Of a stretch of DNA of 38,740 nt, positions 16,505-25,817 are shown in pieces. Positions within the stretch are counted from its first letter, which is position 1; each line of letters starts with the position of its first letter. The stretch comes from Myxococcus llanfairpwllgwyngyllgogerychwyrndrobwllllantysiliogogogochensis (GTDB lineage Bacteria > Myxococcota > Myxococcia > Myxococcales > Myxococcaceae): the NCBI RefSeq assembly GCF_006636215.1, contig NZ_VIFM01000087.1, positions 1 to 38,740 of the forward strand, in the 5' to 3' direction. The position numbers were made by a program, and so were the translations under genes. The notes beneath the pieces are model-generated. The model had not been told where the DNA came from, searched no databases, and saw only the letters and a list, made by a program, of their open reading frames with translations.

Positions 16505-18144
16505 ACATCGGGAACCGCATCGCGCTCGGCTTCGGACTGTCCTTGATGGTGTTGCTCATCCTGGCGGTCGTCGCCTTCCAGGGCGCACGCCAGCTCACGG
16601 ACACCACCGAGGGGCTGCTCAAGGCCCATGAAAACTTCCGCCTCGTCCGCGAGGTGCGCGCCCTGCTCATCGACGCGGAGACCGGCCAGCGCGGCTTCCT
16701 GCTCACGGGCGAGGACCCGTACCTGGAGCCCTATCAGGCGGCCCTCTCCTCGCTCCAGCAGGACATGAACATGCTGCGCGACGCGATGGCCCCCTTCCCC
16801 GACCAGCGCAACCGCATGGTGCGACTGGAGCCGCTCGTGACGGGCCGTCTGGCGCTGCTCGAGGAGGGCATCCGCCAGCGCCGTGAAAAGGGTCTGGAGG
16901 GCTCGCTTCCCATCGTCCGGGGCAACCGGGGCAAGCAGCTCATGGACCAGATTCGCGACGTCATCAACGAGATGCTCGCGGAGGAGCAGGAGCGCTGGAC
17001 CGAGCACTCCGAGGCTGCTCGGGACACCGCGCGGCAAATCATGTGGGTGCTCGCCATCTGCACCGTGCTGGGACTCATCCTCGTCTCGGCGGGCAGCTAT
17101 CTCGTCACGCGCAGCATCACCCTCCCGCTGCGCAGGCTCATGATTGGCACGGAGCAGCTCGGCCGCGGCGAGCTCACCCACCGCATCGACCTGAAGGGCC
17201 GCGACGAGATGGCGGAGCTGGCGCGCGCCTTCAACGAGATGGCCGAGCGGCGCCAACAGTCGGAGGCACAAATCGCCAAGCAGTCCGAGCAGCGCGAGCA
17301 CACGCTGCGGACCGTGGCGGAGTTCGTCAATCAGCTCGCGGGCGCCAGCTCCGAAATCCTCGCCAGCACCACGGAGCAGGTGGCCAGCGCGCAGGAGCAG
17401 GGCAGCGCGGTGACGGAGACGGTGAGCACCATCGAGGAAATCACCAAGACGTCCGAGGAGGCCGCTGGCCGCGCTCGCAACGTCAGCGACTCCGCGCGCC
17501 ACGCCGAGGAAGTGGGACGCAGCGGACGGCGCACCGTGGAAGAGGCCGTCGCCTCCATGGGCACCGTGCGCGAGCAGGTGGAGTCCATCGCCTCGCGCAT
17601 CCTCGCCCTCGCCGAGCAGGCCCAGGCCATTGGCGACATCATCACCACCGTCAATGACATCTCAGAGCAGACGCACATGCTCGCGCTCAACGCCTCCATC
17701 GAGGCCAGCCGCGCCGGAGAGAATGGCCGGGGCTTCGCCGTGGTCGCCGCCGAGGTGAAGGCGCTGGCGGACCAGTCCAAGAAGGCCACAGGTCAGGTGC
17801 GTCAGATTCTGGGACAGATTCAGAAGGCCACCCACGGCGCGGTGATGACCACCGAGGAAGGCACCAAGAGCGTGGCGGCGACCACGCGCATCGTCGCCGA
17901 GGCGGGCTCCACCATCCAGTCGCTGTCGGACCTGCTGGCCCAGGCGTCGCTCACCGCCGCGCAAATCGCCGCGTCCGCCAACCAGCAGGCCACCGGAATC
18001 GCCCAGATTCGCCAGGCGATGCATGACGTCAACCAGGCCACGCAGCAGGGCCTGATGTCCTCCCGCCAGACGGAGCGGGCCATGCAGGACATCAACGGCA
18101 TGGGCCAGAAGCTCAAGAACCTGCTCGAAGAGTACGGGCGCTGA
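16501..18144 (+). CDS. CHASE3 methyl-accepting chemotaxis protein
   Basis: A 547-residue inner-membrane receptor. TM1 is at about 7-28, followed by a periplasmic four-helix CHASE3 domain (about 30-178) with the signature [22 protein letters not shown]2 is at about 180-202 and HAMP at about 203-255 ([20 protein letters not shown]). The cytoplasmic signalling helices have their conserved hairpin at about 385-425 ([20 protein letters not shown]). There is no C-terminal CheR-docking pentapeptide. CHASE3 usually senses signals at or across the membrane without a known small ligand. In Wsp terms it corresponds to WspA, but the gene follows the second CheW instead of leading the operon. Its stop overlaps cheA by one base. 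Confidence 0.95.
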   Translation: MNIGNRIALGFGLSLMVLLILAVVAFQGARQLTDTTEGLLKAHENFRLVREVRALLIDAETGQRGFLLTGEDPYLEPYQAALSSLQQDMNMLRDAMAPFPDQRNRMVRLEPLVTGRLALLEEGIRQRREKGLEGSLPIVRGNRGKQLMDQIRDVINEMLAEEQERWTEHSEAARDTARQIMWVLAICTVLGLILVSAGSYLVTRSITLPLRRLMIGTEQLGRGELTHRIDLKGRDEMAELARAFNEMAERRQQSEAQIAKQSEQREHTLRTVAEFVNQLAGASSEILASTTEQVASAQEQGSAVTETVSTIEEITKTSEEAAGRARNVSDSARHAEEVGRSGRRTVEEAVASMGTVREQVESIASRILALAEQAQAIGDIITTVNDISEQTHMLALNASIEASRAGENGRGFAVVAAEVKALADQSKKATGQVRQILGQIQKATHGAVMTTEEGTKSVAATTRIVAEAGSTIQSLSDLLAQASLTAAQIAASANQQATGIAQIRQAMHDVNQATQQGLMSSRQTERAMQDINGMGQKLKNLLEEYGR

Positions 18145-20516
18145 TGGACCGCGACCGGCTCGCCCAGGCACTGCTGGCCACGTTCCTCGAGGAGCTCGAG
18201 GGGCATGTGGCCTCGCTCAACCGGGACCTGCTCGCGTTGGAGCGGGAGCAGGGGACGCCGCGCGCCGCGGAGCGGGTTGCCGCGCTCCTGCGCACGCTGC
18301 ACAGCGTGAAGGGCGCCGCGCGCGCGGCCAGTGCCCTGCTCGTGGAGACGGCGTGTCACCGGCTGGAGGAAGTGCTGGAGCCGCTGCGCGACGGGCGCAC
18401 CGCGTCGCCCGAGCTGTATGAGCTGTGCTTCGCCGCCGTGGATGCGCTGGACGACGCGGGGAGGCGGCTCGCCTCGAAGCAGGAGCTGGCCGGCTCGCCG
18501 CTCGACACGTTGTTGCCGGACCTGGAGCGCGCGGCCAACGGCGACGTGTCGGCGCCCCACGCGACGGGCACGACGCCCCATGCACCGGGGGCGGCACGAC
18601 CTACCGGCGCCACCGACGAGTCTTCCCGTGCACCGGGCGCATCCGCCGCGCGTTCCCGTGCGCCGGGCTCCGCCGCCGAGCCTTCGCGCGCGGCGGGCGC
18701 CGCCTCCGAGTCTTCTCGGATGCCCGGCTCCTCCGCCGAGTCTTCCCGGATGCCCGGCTCCTCCGCCGAGTCTTCTCGGATGCCCGGCGCCTCCGCCGAG
18801 TCTCCTCGGATGCCCGGCGCCTCCGCCGAATCCTCCGCGCCCGAATCCCCGCCCTCAAGCCCCGTGCTGGAAGCGACGTTGCCGGTGCGCGTATCGGCGC
18901 AGAAGCTGGACGCGCTGCTCTCTCGTAGCGGCGAGCTGCGGGTGGCCTCGCTGCGGCTGGAAGGGCGAACGGAGACGCTGGAGGGCGTGCGCGAGGAGCT
19001 GGCGCGCATGCGCGAGGCGGTGCAGGGCACGGAGGCCGAGTCCTCGCTGCGCCGGGCCGAGAAGGAGCTGGCGCGCGTGACTCGCGAGCTAGCGGCGGAC
19101 CAGCGGACCCTGAGCGGCGTGGCCACGGGCATGGACGACGAGGTCCGCCGCGCGCGCACCCTGCCCTTCCTGGAAGGCTGCGAGGGATTGGAGCGCGCCG
19201 CGCGCGACGTGGCCCGCTCCGAAGGCAAGAAGGCGCGACTGGAGGTCCACGGCGGCGCGCTCGAACTCGACCGCTCCCTGCTCCAATCCCTGCGCGAGCC
19301 CATGCTCCACCTGGTGCGCAACGCCGTGGCCCACGGCCTGGAGTCACCCGAGGAGCGCCGCCGCGCGCACAAGCCCGAGGAAGGCCGCGTCACCCTGTCC
19401 GCGCGCCTGCGCGGCAGCCGCGTGGAAGTGACGGTGGAGGACGATGGACGCGGACTGAATCTGGATGCGCTGCGAGCACGCGCCGTAGCCCACGGCATCG
19501 ATGCCCCCGAGGACGATGAGGACGCCGCGCGCCTCGCGTTCCACTCCGGACTGTCCACCTCCACGCGCGTGACGGAGGTCGCGGGCCGAGGCGTGGGACT
19601 GGACGTGGTGCGCACGCAGGTGGAGGCGATGCGCGGCACGGTGGAGGTGAGCACACAGCCGGGCCAGGGCGCGCGCTTCGCGCTCGACGTGCCCCTCACG
19701 CTGAGCACCTTGCGCGTCCTGCTGGTGTCCGCGGGAGGACAGATTCTCGCGCTGGCCAGCGAGGGCGTCGCGAGGCTGGTGCGGCTGTCCCCCGACGAAG
19801 TGCGCGACGTGGAGGGCCGTCCGACATGGGTGGCGGAAGACGCGCTGGTGCCCCTGGCCTCGCTGGCGGACGTGCTGGGGCTGCCCCCGGGGCCGCCGCG
19901 TCAGCGCCGGGGAGCGGTGGTGCTGGCGGCCGGCACCGCGCGCGCCGCGCTGGTGGTGGATGAGGTCCTGGCCGAACAGGAGGCCCTCGTCCGGGCGCTC
20001 GGGCCGCGCGTGCGGCGCGCTCGCCACGTGTCCGCGGCGGCGGTGCTGCCAGACGGACGGCTGTCGCTCCTGCTCAACCCCGTGTCCCTCGTGCGGGCCG
20101 CGGGGGGCCGTCCCTCCACGGCGCTGTTCCCCGCCCCGGTGACCCAGCGGACGCGGCGACGCATCGTCCTGGCGGACGACTCGCCCACCACCCGCGCGCT
20201 GGAGCAGAGCATCCTGGAGGGCGCTGGCTACGACGTGGTGCCCTGTGTCGACGGCGCCGAGGCCTGGGAGCGGCTCCAGGCGGGCGGCGCGGACGCCCTG
20301 GTGCTGGACGTGGAGATGCCTCGGATGGACGGCATCGCCCTCACCGAGGCCGTGCGTGCCTCCCCGCGCTTCGCGAGGCTGCCGGTCATCCTCGTCACCG
20401 CCAGGGGACGGCCCGAGGACAAGGCTCGCGGGCTGCAAGCCGGGGCCAGTGCCTATCTTGTGAAAAGCGCCTTCGACCCGACGAGCCTGCTGGAGACCTT
20501 GAGACGACTTCTATGA
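18144..20516 (+). CDS. CheA histidine kinase fused to a C-terminal receiver domain
   Basis: 790 residues. The HPt domain (1-110) carries the phospho-site His53 in TLHSVKGAAR. A 75-residue Ser/Pro/Ala-rich linker (about 155-235) is built of 10-residue repeats (see 18621-18830). Then follow the dimerisation helices (about 245-340), the ATPase domain with LVRNAVAHGLE, DDGRGLN and GRGVGLDVV (about 375-520), a CheW-like regulatory domain (about 525-665), and a receiver domain (672-790) with DD near 678, phospho-acceptor Asp722 (LVLDVEMPRMDG) and Lys774. Tethered CheA-REC is the WspE layout and typical of alternative-function chemosensory systems. Phosphoryl groups may pass to its own receiver, to CheB or to a distant regulator. 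Four-base overlap (ATGA) with cheB. Confidence 0.95.
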   Translation: MDRDRLAQALLATFLEELEGHVASLNRDLLALEREQGTPRAAERVAALLRTLHSVKGAARAASALLVETACHRLEEVLEPLRDGRTASPELYELCFAAVDALDDAGRRLASKQELAGSPLDTLLPDLERAANGDVSAPHATGTTPHAPGAARPTGATDESSRAPGASAARSRAPGSAAEPSRAAGAASESSRMPGSSAESSRMPGSSAESSRMPGASAESPRMPGASAESSAPESPPSSPVLEATLPVRVSAQKLDALLSRSGELRVASLRLEGRTETLEGVREELARMREAVQGTEAESSLRRAEKELARVTRELAADQRTLSGVATGMDDEVRRARTLPFLEGCEGLERAARDVARSEGKKARLEVHGGALELDRSLLQSLREPMLHLVRNAVAHGLESPEERRRAHKPEEGRVTLSARLRGSRVEVTVEDDGRGLNLDALRARAVAHGIDAPEDDEDAARLAFHSGLSTSTRVTEVAGRGVGLDVVRTQVEAMRGTVEVSTQPGQGARFALDVPLTLSTLRVLLVSAGGQILALASEGVARLVRLSPDEVRDVEGRPTWVAEDALVPLASLADVLGLPPGPPRQRRGAVVLAAGTARAALVVDEVLAEQEALVRALGPRVRRARHVSAAAVLPDGRLSLLLNPVSLVRAAGGRPSTALFPAPVTQRTRRRIVLADDSPTTRALEQSILEGAGYDVVPCVDGAEAWERLQAGGADALVLDVEMPRMDGIALTEAVRASPRFARLPVILVTARGRPEDKARGLQAGASAYLVKSAFDPTSLLETLRRLL
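18621..18830 (+). repeat. Seven in-frame 30-bp tandem repeats in cheA linker
   Basis: Seven consecutive 30-base units. The last four (18711-18740, 18741-18770, 18771-18800, 18801-18830) differ by only a few bases; the first three are more diverged. Each encodes ten residues close to SSRMPGSSAE. The unit length keeps the frame, so copy number can change without disrupting the kinase. Confidence 0.9.
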
Positions 20517-21574
20517 GGACAGAACCGTTGCGCATCGTGGTGGCCGAGGACTCTCCCACCGCCCGTCGACTGCTCGTGGAAATCCTCCGCGCCGACCCGG
20601 GGCTGAGCGTGGTGGGCGAAGCCAAGGACGGCGTGGAGGCGATGGAACTCACCCAGCGTCTGCGGCCCAACCTGGTGACGATGGACATCCAGATGCCGCG
20701 CATGGATGGCCTGGAGGCCACCCGTCGCATCATGACGGAGGTGCCTACGCCCGTCGTCGTCGTCTCCACGCTGGTGGAGCGCGACATCCAGACGTCCATG
20801 GCGGCGTTGAGGGCCGGAGCGCTCGCGGTGCTCCAGAAGCCCCTGGGCCCCGAGTCCCCCGACTTCGACGCGGACAGCCGCCGCCTGCGCGACACCCTCA
20901 AGGCCATGGCCGAGGTGAAGGTCGTCCGCCGCTGGCCGGACCGGGGCACCGCGCAGACCGCGCCCGCCCCCAGGCCCGCGCCTCGCGCGAAGTCGCTCCG
21001 GGCGTCAGTGGTCGCCCTGGCCGCGTCCACCGGTGGACCGGCCGCCTTGTTCCGGCTCCTGTCGGAATTGCCCGCGGACTTCCCCGCGCCCCTGCTGGTG
21101 GTGCAGCACATCGCCATCGGCTTCGGCCAGGGTCTGGCGTCCTGGCTGGCCACGGCGGGCCCGCTGCCGGTGCGGGTGGCGGAAGAGGGGGAGCTGCTCC
21201 TGCCCGGGCACGTCTACCTGGCGCCGGACGACCGGCACCTGGGCGTCCAGGACGGCCGGGCCCAGGTGTCCAAGGCCGCCCCCGTCAACGGCTTCCGTCC
21301 CTCCGCGACGTGGCTGTTCCGCTCCGTCGCGCGCGCGCACGGCCCCGAGGCCCTGGCGGTCATCCTCACCGGCATGGGCCAGGATGGCCTGGAGGGGACC
21401 CGAGAGCTGCGCGAAGCCGGAGGCCGCGTGCTGGCCCAGGACGAGGAGTCCTCGGTCGTCTTCGGCATGCCCGGCGTCGTGGTGAGCGCGGGGCTGGCGG
21501 ACGAGGTCGTCTCCCTGGCCGCCCTGCCTTCCCGCTTGTTGCTCGCTGTCCGGGCGGACACGCAGCCGGGGTGA
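20513..21574 (+). CDS. CheB receptor methylesterase
   Basis: 353 residues. An N-terminal receiver (about 5-125) has the acidic pair in VAEDSP and phospho-acceptor Asp58 (MDIQMPRMDG). After a Pro/Ala linker the esterase domain (about 163-350) shows the catalytic triad: Ser172 (AASTGGP), His199 (VVQHI) and Asp291 (LTGMGQDG). It removes methyl groups from the MCP, and phosphorylation by CheA should activate it, giving adaptation opposite to CheR. Normal family length; WspF equivalent. Start overlaps cheA by four bases. It is the last of the overlapping genes; the following kinase starts 101 bases later. Confidence 0.95.
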   Translation: MRTEPLRIVVAEDSPTARRLLVEILRADPGLSVVGEAKDGVEAMELTQRLRPNLVTMDIQMPRMDGLEATRRIMTEVPTPVVVVSTLVERDIQTSMAALRAGALAVLQKPLGPESPDFDADSRRLRDTLKAMAEVKVVRRWPDRGTAQTAPAPRPAPRAKSLRASVVALAASTGGPAALFRLLSELPADFPAPLLVVQHIAIGFGQGLASWLATAGPLPVRVAEEGELLLPGHVYLAPDDRHLGVQDGRAQVSKAAPVNGFRPSATWLFRSVARAHGPEALAVILTGMGQDGLEGTRELREAGGRVLAQDEESSVVFGMPGVVVSAGLADEVVSLAALPSRLLLAVRADTQPG

Positions 21575-21675
21575 GCCACAATATCCGCTACTGAATCCTT
21601 GCTGGGCGCCTGCCTGGCCCGGAATGGCCTCCGGGTCCTGGGGTGTCAATATCCCGTCAGCCCTTCCGCGTTCCG

Positions 21676-23373
21676 ATGAGCCCTGCCCTGCCTTCCTTCG
21701 TCTCCGCCTTCACCGCGCTCCCCGACCCGGCCTACGTCCTCGATGCCACGGGTCGCATCCTCGCGTGCAGCGCCTCGGGAGCGCGGGCGTTCGGCCGGGG
21801 GACCGATGGGCTGGAAGGCCGTCAGTGGACCGAGCTCGGCGTACCCGTGGAGGACGCCGCGCGACTGGAGGTGGCGCGAGTCCAGGCGTCGACTCGCGGC
21901 GACGCCGTCACGGTGGAGCTGCCCTGGCCGGTGGACACGGGCCTGCGCCGCCACGCGCTGGTGCTCACGCCCCTTGCGACCGAGGAGGGCACAAGCACCG
22001 TGCTGGTGACGGCGAGGCCGCTCACGGAAGCCGAGGCCGTGTACTCCCGCGCCCTGGAGCTGGAGCAGGCGGCGCGCGCGGAGGTCGAGCAGGCCGAGCG
22101 ACGCCGCTCGTTCCTCTACCAGGCGATGACGACGCTGTTCACCCATCCGCCCGACCCCCACGGCATGTACACGCTGCTGGCGCACCTGGCGGTGCCGGAC
22201 CTGGCGGACTGGTGTCTGGTGGATGCGCTGGAGCAGGGCCCGTGGGTGTCCCGCGTGGCGGCGGCCTGCCTGGACCCGACGCAGCAGGAGCGCGCGAGCA
22301 CGCTGCCCCAGCGCATCGAGAAGCGCGACGACGCACCGGTGGGTCTCTTGCGCGTGCTGTACACCGGGGAGCCGGAGCTGGTGCCCGCGGTGACGGATTC
22401 GCTCCTGCGCGCGGCGGCGGCGGAGCCGGCGCACCCGGCCCTGCTGCGCACGCTCCAGGCGCGCTCGTACATGATCATCCCGCTGCGCGCGCGCGGGAAC
22501 ACGCTGGGCGCGGTGACCTTCGTCTCCTCGGGCTCGGGGCGGCGGTACGGCCCGGATGACCTGGCGCTGGCGGAGGACCTGTGCCTGCGCGCAAGCCTCG
22601 CCATCGACAACGCGCGGCTGGTGGGTGAATCGCGCAGGGCCGCCCGGGCGCGCGAGGACCTGCTGGCCGTGGTGTCGCACGACTTGAAGAACCCGCTGGG
22701 CGTGGTGCAACTGGGCGCGGCGCTGCTCTTGCGCGGGCCGGGCGCGCGGCCGGGCGGAGAGAGCGTGACGAAGCAGGCCACGCGCATCCAGGACGCGACG
22801 GACCGGATGTCGCGCCTCATCTCCGACCTGCTGGACTGGGGCCGGCTGGAGGCGGGCGGGCTGCCGCTGGAGCTGGGAGAGCACTCGGTGGCGGGGCTCG
22901 TCGCGGAGGCGATGGAGTCCATCCGGCCCCTGGCGGAGGCCAAGGGACTGCACCTGCACCCCCAGCCTCCCGCCGAGGACGTGCGCACCCGGTGCGACAG
23001 GACGCGGGTGCTCCAGGTGATGGGCAACCTCCTGGGCAACGCGGTGAAGTTCACCCCGGCGGGCGGCGACCTGGAGGTGGGGGCGTCCGTGCGCAACGGC
23101 GAGGTGTGCTTCCACGTCCGGGACACGGGCGCGGGCATCGACGCGGAGGCGCTGCCCCACATCTTCGACCGGTACTGGCAGGCGCGCGACGCGGCCAGCC
23201 GGGGCACGGGGCTGGGGCTCGCCATCGCCAAGGGACTGGTCGAGGCCCACGGCGGGAGCATCCACGCGCGGAGCGCTCCGGGCGAGGGCAGCACGTTCTC
23301 CTTCACGCTGCCATTGGCCCACGTGTCCACCGCGCCCCACTCCGGCCGCCCACGCCCTCGCGCGGACGCCTGA
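21676..23373 (+). CDS. Soluble PAS-GAF sensor histidine kinase
   Basis: 565 residues from ATG 21676; a GTG at 21643 would add 11. Neither has a strong ribosome site. There are no membrane segments. An N-terminal PAS-like domain (about 5-110; PDPAYVLDATGRILACS) is followed by a coiled coil (about 118-140) and a GAF-like domain (about 145-315; SYMIIPLRARGNTLGAVTF). The HisKA dimer domain has phospho-acceptor His335 (VVSHDLKNPLGVV), and the ATPase domain has N-box NLLGNAVKFTP, DTGAGI and GTGLGLAI. It lacks a receiver, so it needs a partner. It sits where WspR would lie in Wsp operons. The 101-base gap from cheB shows no terminator, so co-transcription is plausible. Confidence 0.9.
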   Translation: MSPALPSFVSAFTALPDPAYVLDATGRILACSASGARAFGRGTDGLEGRQWTELGVPVEDAARLEVARVQASTRGDAVTVELPWPVDTGLRRHALVLTPLATEEGTSTVLVTARPLTEAEAVYSRALELEQAARAEVEQAERRRSFLYQAMTTLFTHPPDPHGMYTLLAHLAVPDLADWCLVDALEQGPWVSRVAAACLDPTQQERASTLPQRIEKRDDAPVGLLRVLYTGEPELVPAVTDSLLRAAAAEPAHPALLRTLQARSYMIIPLRARGNTLGAVTFVSSGSGRRYGPDDLALAEDLCLRASLAIDNARLVGESRRAARAREDLLAVVSHDLKNPLGVVQLGAALLLRGPGARPGGESVTKQATRIQDATDRMSRLISDLLDWGRLEAGGLPLELGEHSVAGLVAEAMESIRPLAEAKGLHLHPQPPAEDVRTRCDRTRVLQVMGNLLGNAVKFTPAGGDLEVGASVRNGEVCFHVRDTGAGIDAEALPHIFDRYWQARDAASRGTGLGLAIAKGLVEAHGGSIHARSAPGEGSTFSFTLPLAHVSTAPHSGRPRPRADA

Positions 23374-23379
23374 GTTTCG

Positions 23380-23405
23380 CCGGGGACGGGTAGAGTCCTC
23401 CCCGG
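23380..23405. promoter_or_regulatory. Hairpin abutting antiporter start codon
   Basis: CCGGGGA / TCCCCGG, 7-bp stem with a 12-base loop; the right arm ends immediately before the ATG at 23406. It may terminate the kinase transcript or restrict ribosome access to the antiporter start, which has no other clear Shine-Dalgarno. Confidence 0.4.
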
Positions 23406-24887
23406 ATGATCACCACGGAGCCGCTTCCCACCGCCCTGCTGCTCGCCGTCTGCGGCGCCCTGCTCGCGCTCAGCGTGCTGTTCAGCCGCGCGTCCGGCCG
23501 CTTTGGCATCCCCGTGGCGCTGTTGTTCCTGGGCGTGGGCATGGCGGCCGGCTCCGACGGGCCCGGCGGCATCGACTTCGACAACTACGGCTTCGCCTTC
23601 CGCCTGGGGACGGTGGCGCTGGTCCTCATCCTCTTCGACGGTGGCCTCAACACGCCCTTGGCGGCCATCCACTCCGCGTTGCGCCCGGCGGCGGTGCTGG
23701 CGACGGTGGGCGTGGTGGCCACGGCCGCGTTGATGGGCGCGGCGGCGCACTTCCTCTTCGACTTCCCGTGGACGCAGGCGCTGCTGCTGGGCGCCATCGT
23801 CTCCTCCACGGACGCGGCGGCCGTCTTCTCCGTGCTGCGAGGCAGCGGGCTGCACCTGAAGCGGCGGGTGGGCACCACGCTGGAGCTGGAGTCGGGCCTC
23901 AACGACCCGATGGCCGTCATCCTCACCACCGGCCTGACGCACACCCTGGCGAGCGGGAAGCCTCCGGGGTGGGAGCTGGCGGTGGAGGCGGTGGTGCAGA
24001 TGGTGGTGGGCGCCGGCCTGGGCCTGGCCATGGGCTGGGGCGCGCGGCTCCTGCTCAAGCGGTTGCGCCTGCGCGTGGCGGGGCTCTATCCGGTGATGAC
24101 GCTGGCCCTGGCGCTGTTGTCCTTCGGCCTGCCCACGCTCCTGCACGGCAGCGGCTTCCTGGCCGTGTACATCGTGGGCATCGCGCTGGGCAACGAGACC
24201 ATCCGCTACCGCACCGGCCTGTTGCGCGTGCATGACGCGCTGGCGTGGCTGTCCCAGGTGTTGATGTTCCTGGTGCTCGGGTTGCTGGTGTATCCGCGCA
24301 ACCTCATCAGCGTGGCCGGAGTGGGCCTGGGCCTGGGCCTCATCCTCGCCTTCGTGGCGAGGCCGCTGGCGGCGCTGCTGTGCCTGTTGCCCTTCCGGTT
24401 TCCCCTGGGGGAAATCGTCTACACGGGCTGGGTGGGACTGCGCGGCGCGGTGCCCATCATCCTGGCCACCTTCCCGGTGCTGTCCGGCACGGAGGGCTCG
24501 CGAGACATCTTCAACATCGTGTTCTTCATCGTGGTGGTGAACGGGCTGGTACCCGGCGCCACGGTGCCGTGGGTGACACGCAAGCTGGGGCTCGCGGCCA
24601 ACGTGCCCGAGCCGCCCCAGGCCGTGCTCGAAATCGCCTCCACGCAGTTGCTCAAGGGCGAGGTCAGCTCGTTCTACATCCACCAGGCCTCCGCCGTGGC
24701 CGGCGAGCGACTGGCGGACCTGCCCTTTCCTCCGGGCTCCTCCGCGATGCTGCTGGTGCGAGGCCAGGAGCTCGTCGCCCCCAAGGGCGACACCGTGTTC
24801 CAGCAAGGGGACCACGTGTATGTCATCAGCCACACCGAGGACCTGGCCCTGCTGCGGCTGCTCTTCGGCCAGCAGGAGGACGAGTAG
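23406..24887 (+). CDS. CPA1 cation/proton antiporter with TrkA-C domain (NhaP2/CvrA type)
   Basis: A 493-residue inner-membrane protein exchanging K+ and/or Na+ for H+. There are about 12 hydrophobic spans from 8 to 400. Transport-core motifs are LILFDGGLNTPL, GAIVSSTDAAAVFSVLR and ELESGLNDPMAV, where the Asn-Asp pair is the proton/cation site of this family. The cytoplasmic C-terminus (about 405-490) is a TrkA-C domain (GEVSSFYIHQAS...GDTVFQQGDHVYVIS), typical of the NhaP2/YcgO branch and usually a ligand-controlled gate. Normal length. It follows the histidine kinase by 32 bases; a functional link is not evident. Confidence 0.9.
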   Translation: MITTEPLPTALLLAVCGALLALSVLFSRASGRFGIPVALLFLGVGMAAGSDGPGGIDFDNYGFAFRLGTVALVLILFDGGLNTPLAAIHSALRPAAVLATVGVVATAALMGAAAHFLFDFPWTQALLLGAIVSSTDAAAVFSVLRGSGLHLKRRVGTTLELESGLNDPMAVILTTGLTHTLASGKPPGWELAVEAVVQMVVGAGLGLAMGWGARLLLKRLRLRVAGLYPVMTLALALLSFGLPTLLHGSGFLAVYIVGIALGNETIRYRTGLLRVHDALAWLSQVLMFLVLGLLVYPRNLISVAGVGLGLGLILAFVARPLAALLCLLPFRFPLGEIVYTGWVGLRGAVPIILATFPVLSGTEGSRDIFNIVFFIVVVNGLVPGATVPWVTRKLGLAANVPEPPQAVLEIASTQLLKGEVSSFYIHQASAVAGERLADLPFPPGSSAMLLVRGQELVAPKGDTVFQQGDHVYVISHTEDLALLRLLFGQQEDE

Positions 24888-24943
24888 CCACGGCCGTCGT
24901 TTCCATTGCCCGGGTCTGGACCGGCCGCTAGCTTGGGCGGGCG

Positions 24944-25792
24944 ATGCGGGTCTCGACAGTCCTTGAGCGTGAGTCGATTCAAGTCATGGACTTCCGGTGC
25001 GACGCCGGCCCCGATGACGCGCCCTTCGCCGAGGTGCACCGCGCCTTCTCCGTGGCCTACGTGCGCAAGGGCACCTTCTGCTACCGCACGCGCGGTGAGT
25101 CCTTCGAGCTGGTCGCGGGCTCGCTGCTGATAGGTCACCCCGGGGATGAGTACATGTGCTCGCACGAGCACCTCCGCGGCGATGAGTGCCTGTCCTTCAA
25201 GCTGGCTCCGGCGCTGCTGGAGTCGATGGGGCTTTCGCCCGATGGCTGGCGCAGCGGCGGGGTTCCGCCCCTGCCGGAGCTGATGGTGCTGGGGGAGCTG
25301 GCCCAGGCCACCGCCGAAGGGACGAGCGACGTGGGGATGGACGAGGTGGGCCTGGTGTTCGCGGCCCGCTTCGCCGAGGTCGTCACGGGGCGGACCGACA
25401 AGGCGCCCTCGGCGCGGCCCGTGGACCGGCGGCGCGTGGTGGAGTCGGCGCTGTGGCTGGATGCGCACTCGGGCGAGGATATCGACCTGGAGGGCGCGGC
25501 GAAGGAGGCCGGGCTCAGCCCGTTCCACTACCTGCGACTCTTCTCGAAAGTCGTCGGCGTGACGCCGCACCAGTACCTGCTGCGCTCCCGCCTGCGTCAC
25601 GCGGCGCGGCTGCTCGCGGACGACTCGCGCTCCATCACCGACGTGGCCTTCGACGTCGGCTTCGGCGACCTCTCCAACTTCGTGCGCACCTTCCACCGCG
25701 CCGCCGGAGTGTCCCCCGGACGCTTCCGTCAGGCGGCCCGGGGCGAGCGCAATTTCCTCCAAGAGCGACTCGCCCCTCGCCCCGTACGGTGA
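24944..25792 (+). CDS. AraC-family transcriptional regulator
   Basis: 282 residues. The N-terminal part (about 10-100) resembles a cupin effector-binding domain ([38 protein letters not shown]). The C-terminal 100 residues hold the two helix-turn-helix units: [20 protein letters not shown], then [20 protein letters not shown] with the AraC signature, ending in [13 protein letters not shown]. It probably activates the VOC gene that follows 25 bases later, which looks co-transcribed, or responds to that enzyme's substrate. Effector unknown. Confidence 0.9.
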   Translation: MRVSTVLERESIQVMDFRCDAGPDDAPFAEVHRAFSVAYVRKGTFCYRTRGESFELVAGSLLIGHPGDEYMCSHEHLRGDECLSFKLAPALLESMGLSPDGWRSGGVPPLPELMVLGELAQATAEGTSDVGMDEVGLVFAARFAEVVTGRTDKAPSARPVDRRRVVESALWLDAHSGEDIDLEGAAKEAGLSPFHYLRLFSKVVGVTPHQYLLRSRLRHAARLLADDSRSITDVAFDVGFGDLSNFVRTFHRAAGVSPGRFRQAARGERNFLQERLAPRPVR

Positions 25793-25817
25793 CGGCCTCT
25801 CTCACACAGAGGTCATC

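Noticed and set aside
18621-18830. CRISPR-like array of 30-bp repeats
   Set aside because: Units are contiguous with no spacers, keep the reading frame and encode the Ser/Pro linker of CheA.
22116-24833. 905-codon open frame on the minus strand
   Set aside because: It runs antisense to both the histidine kinase and the antiporter, which have complete domain signatures; high GC keeps opposite frames open.
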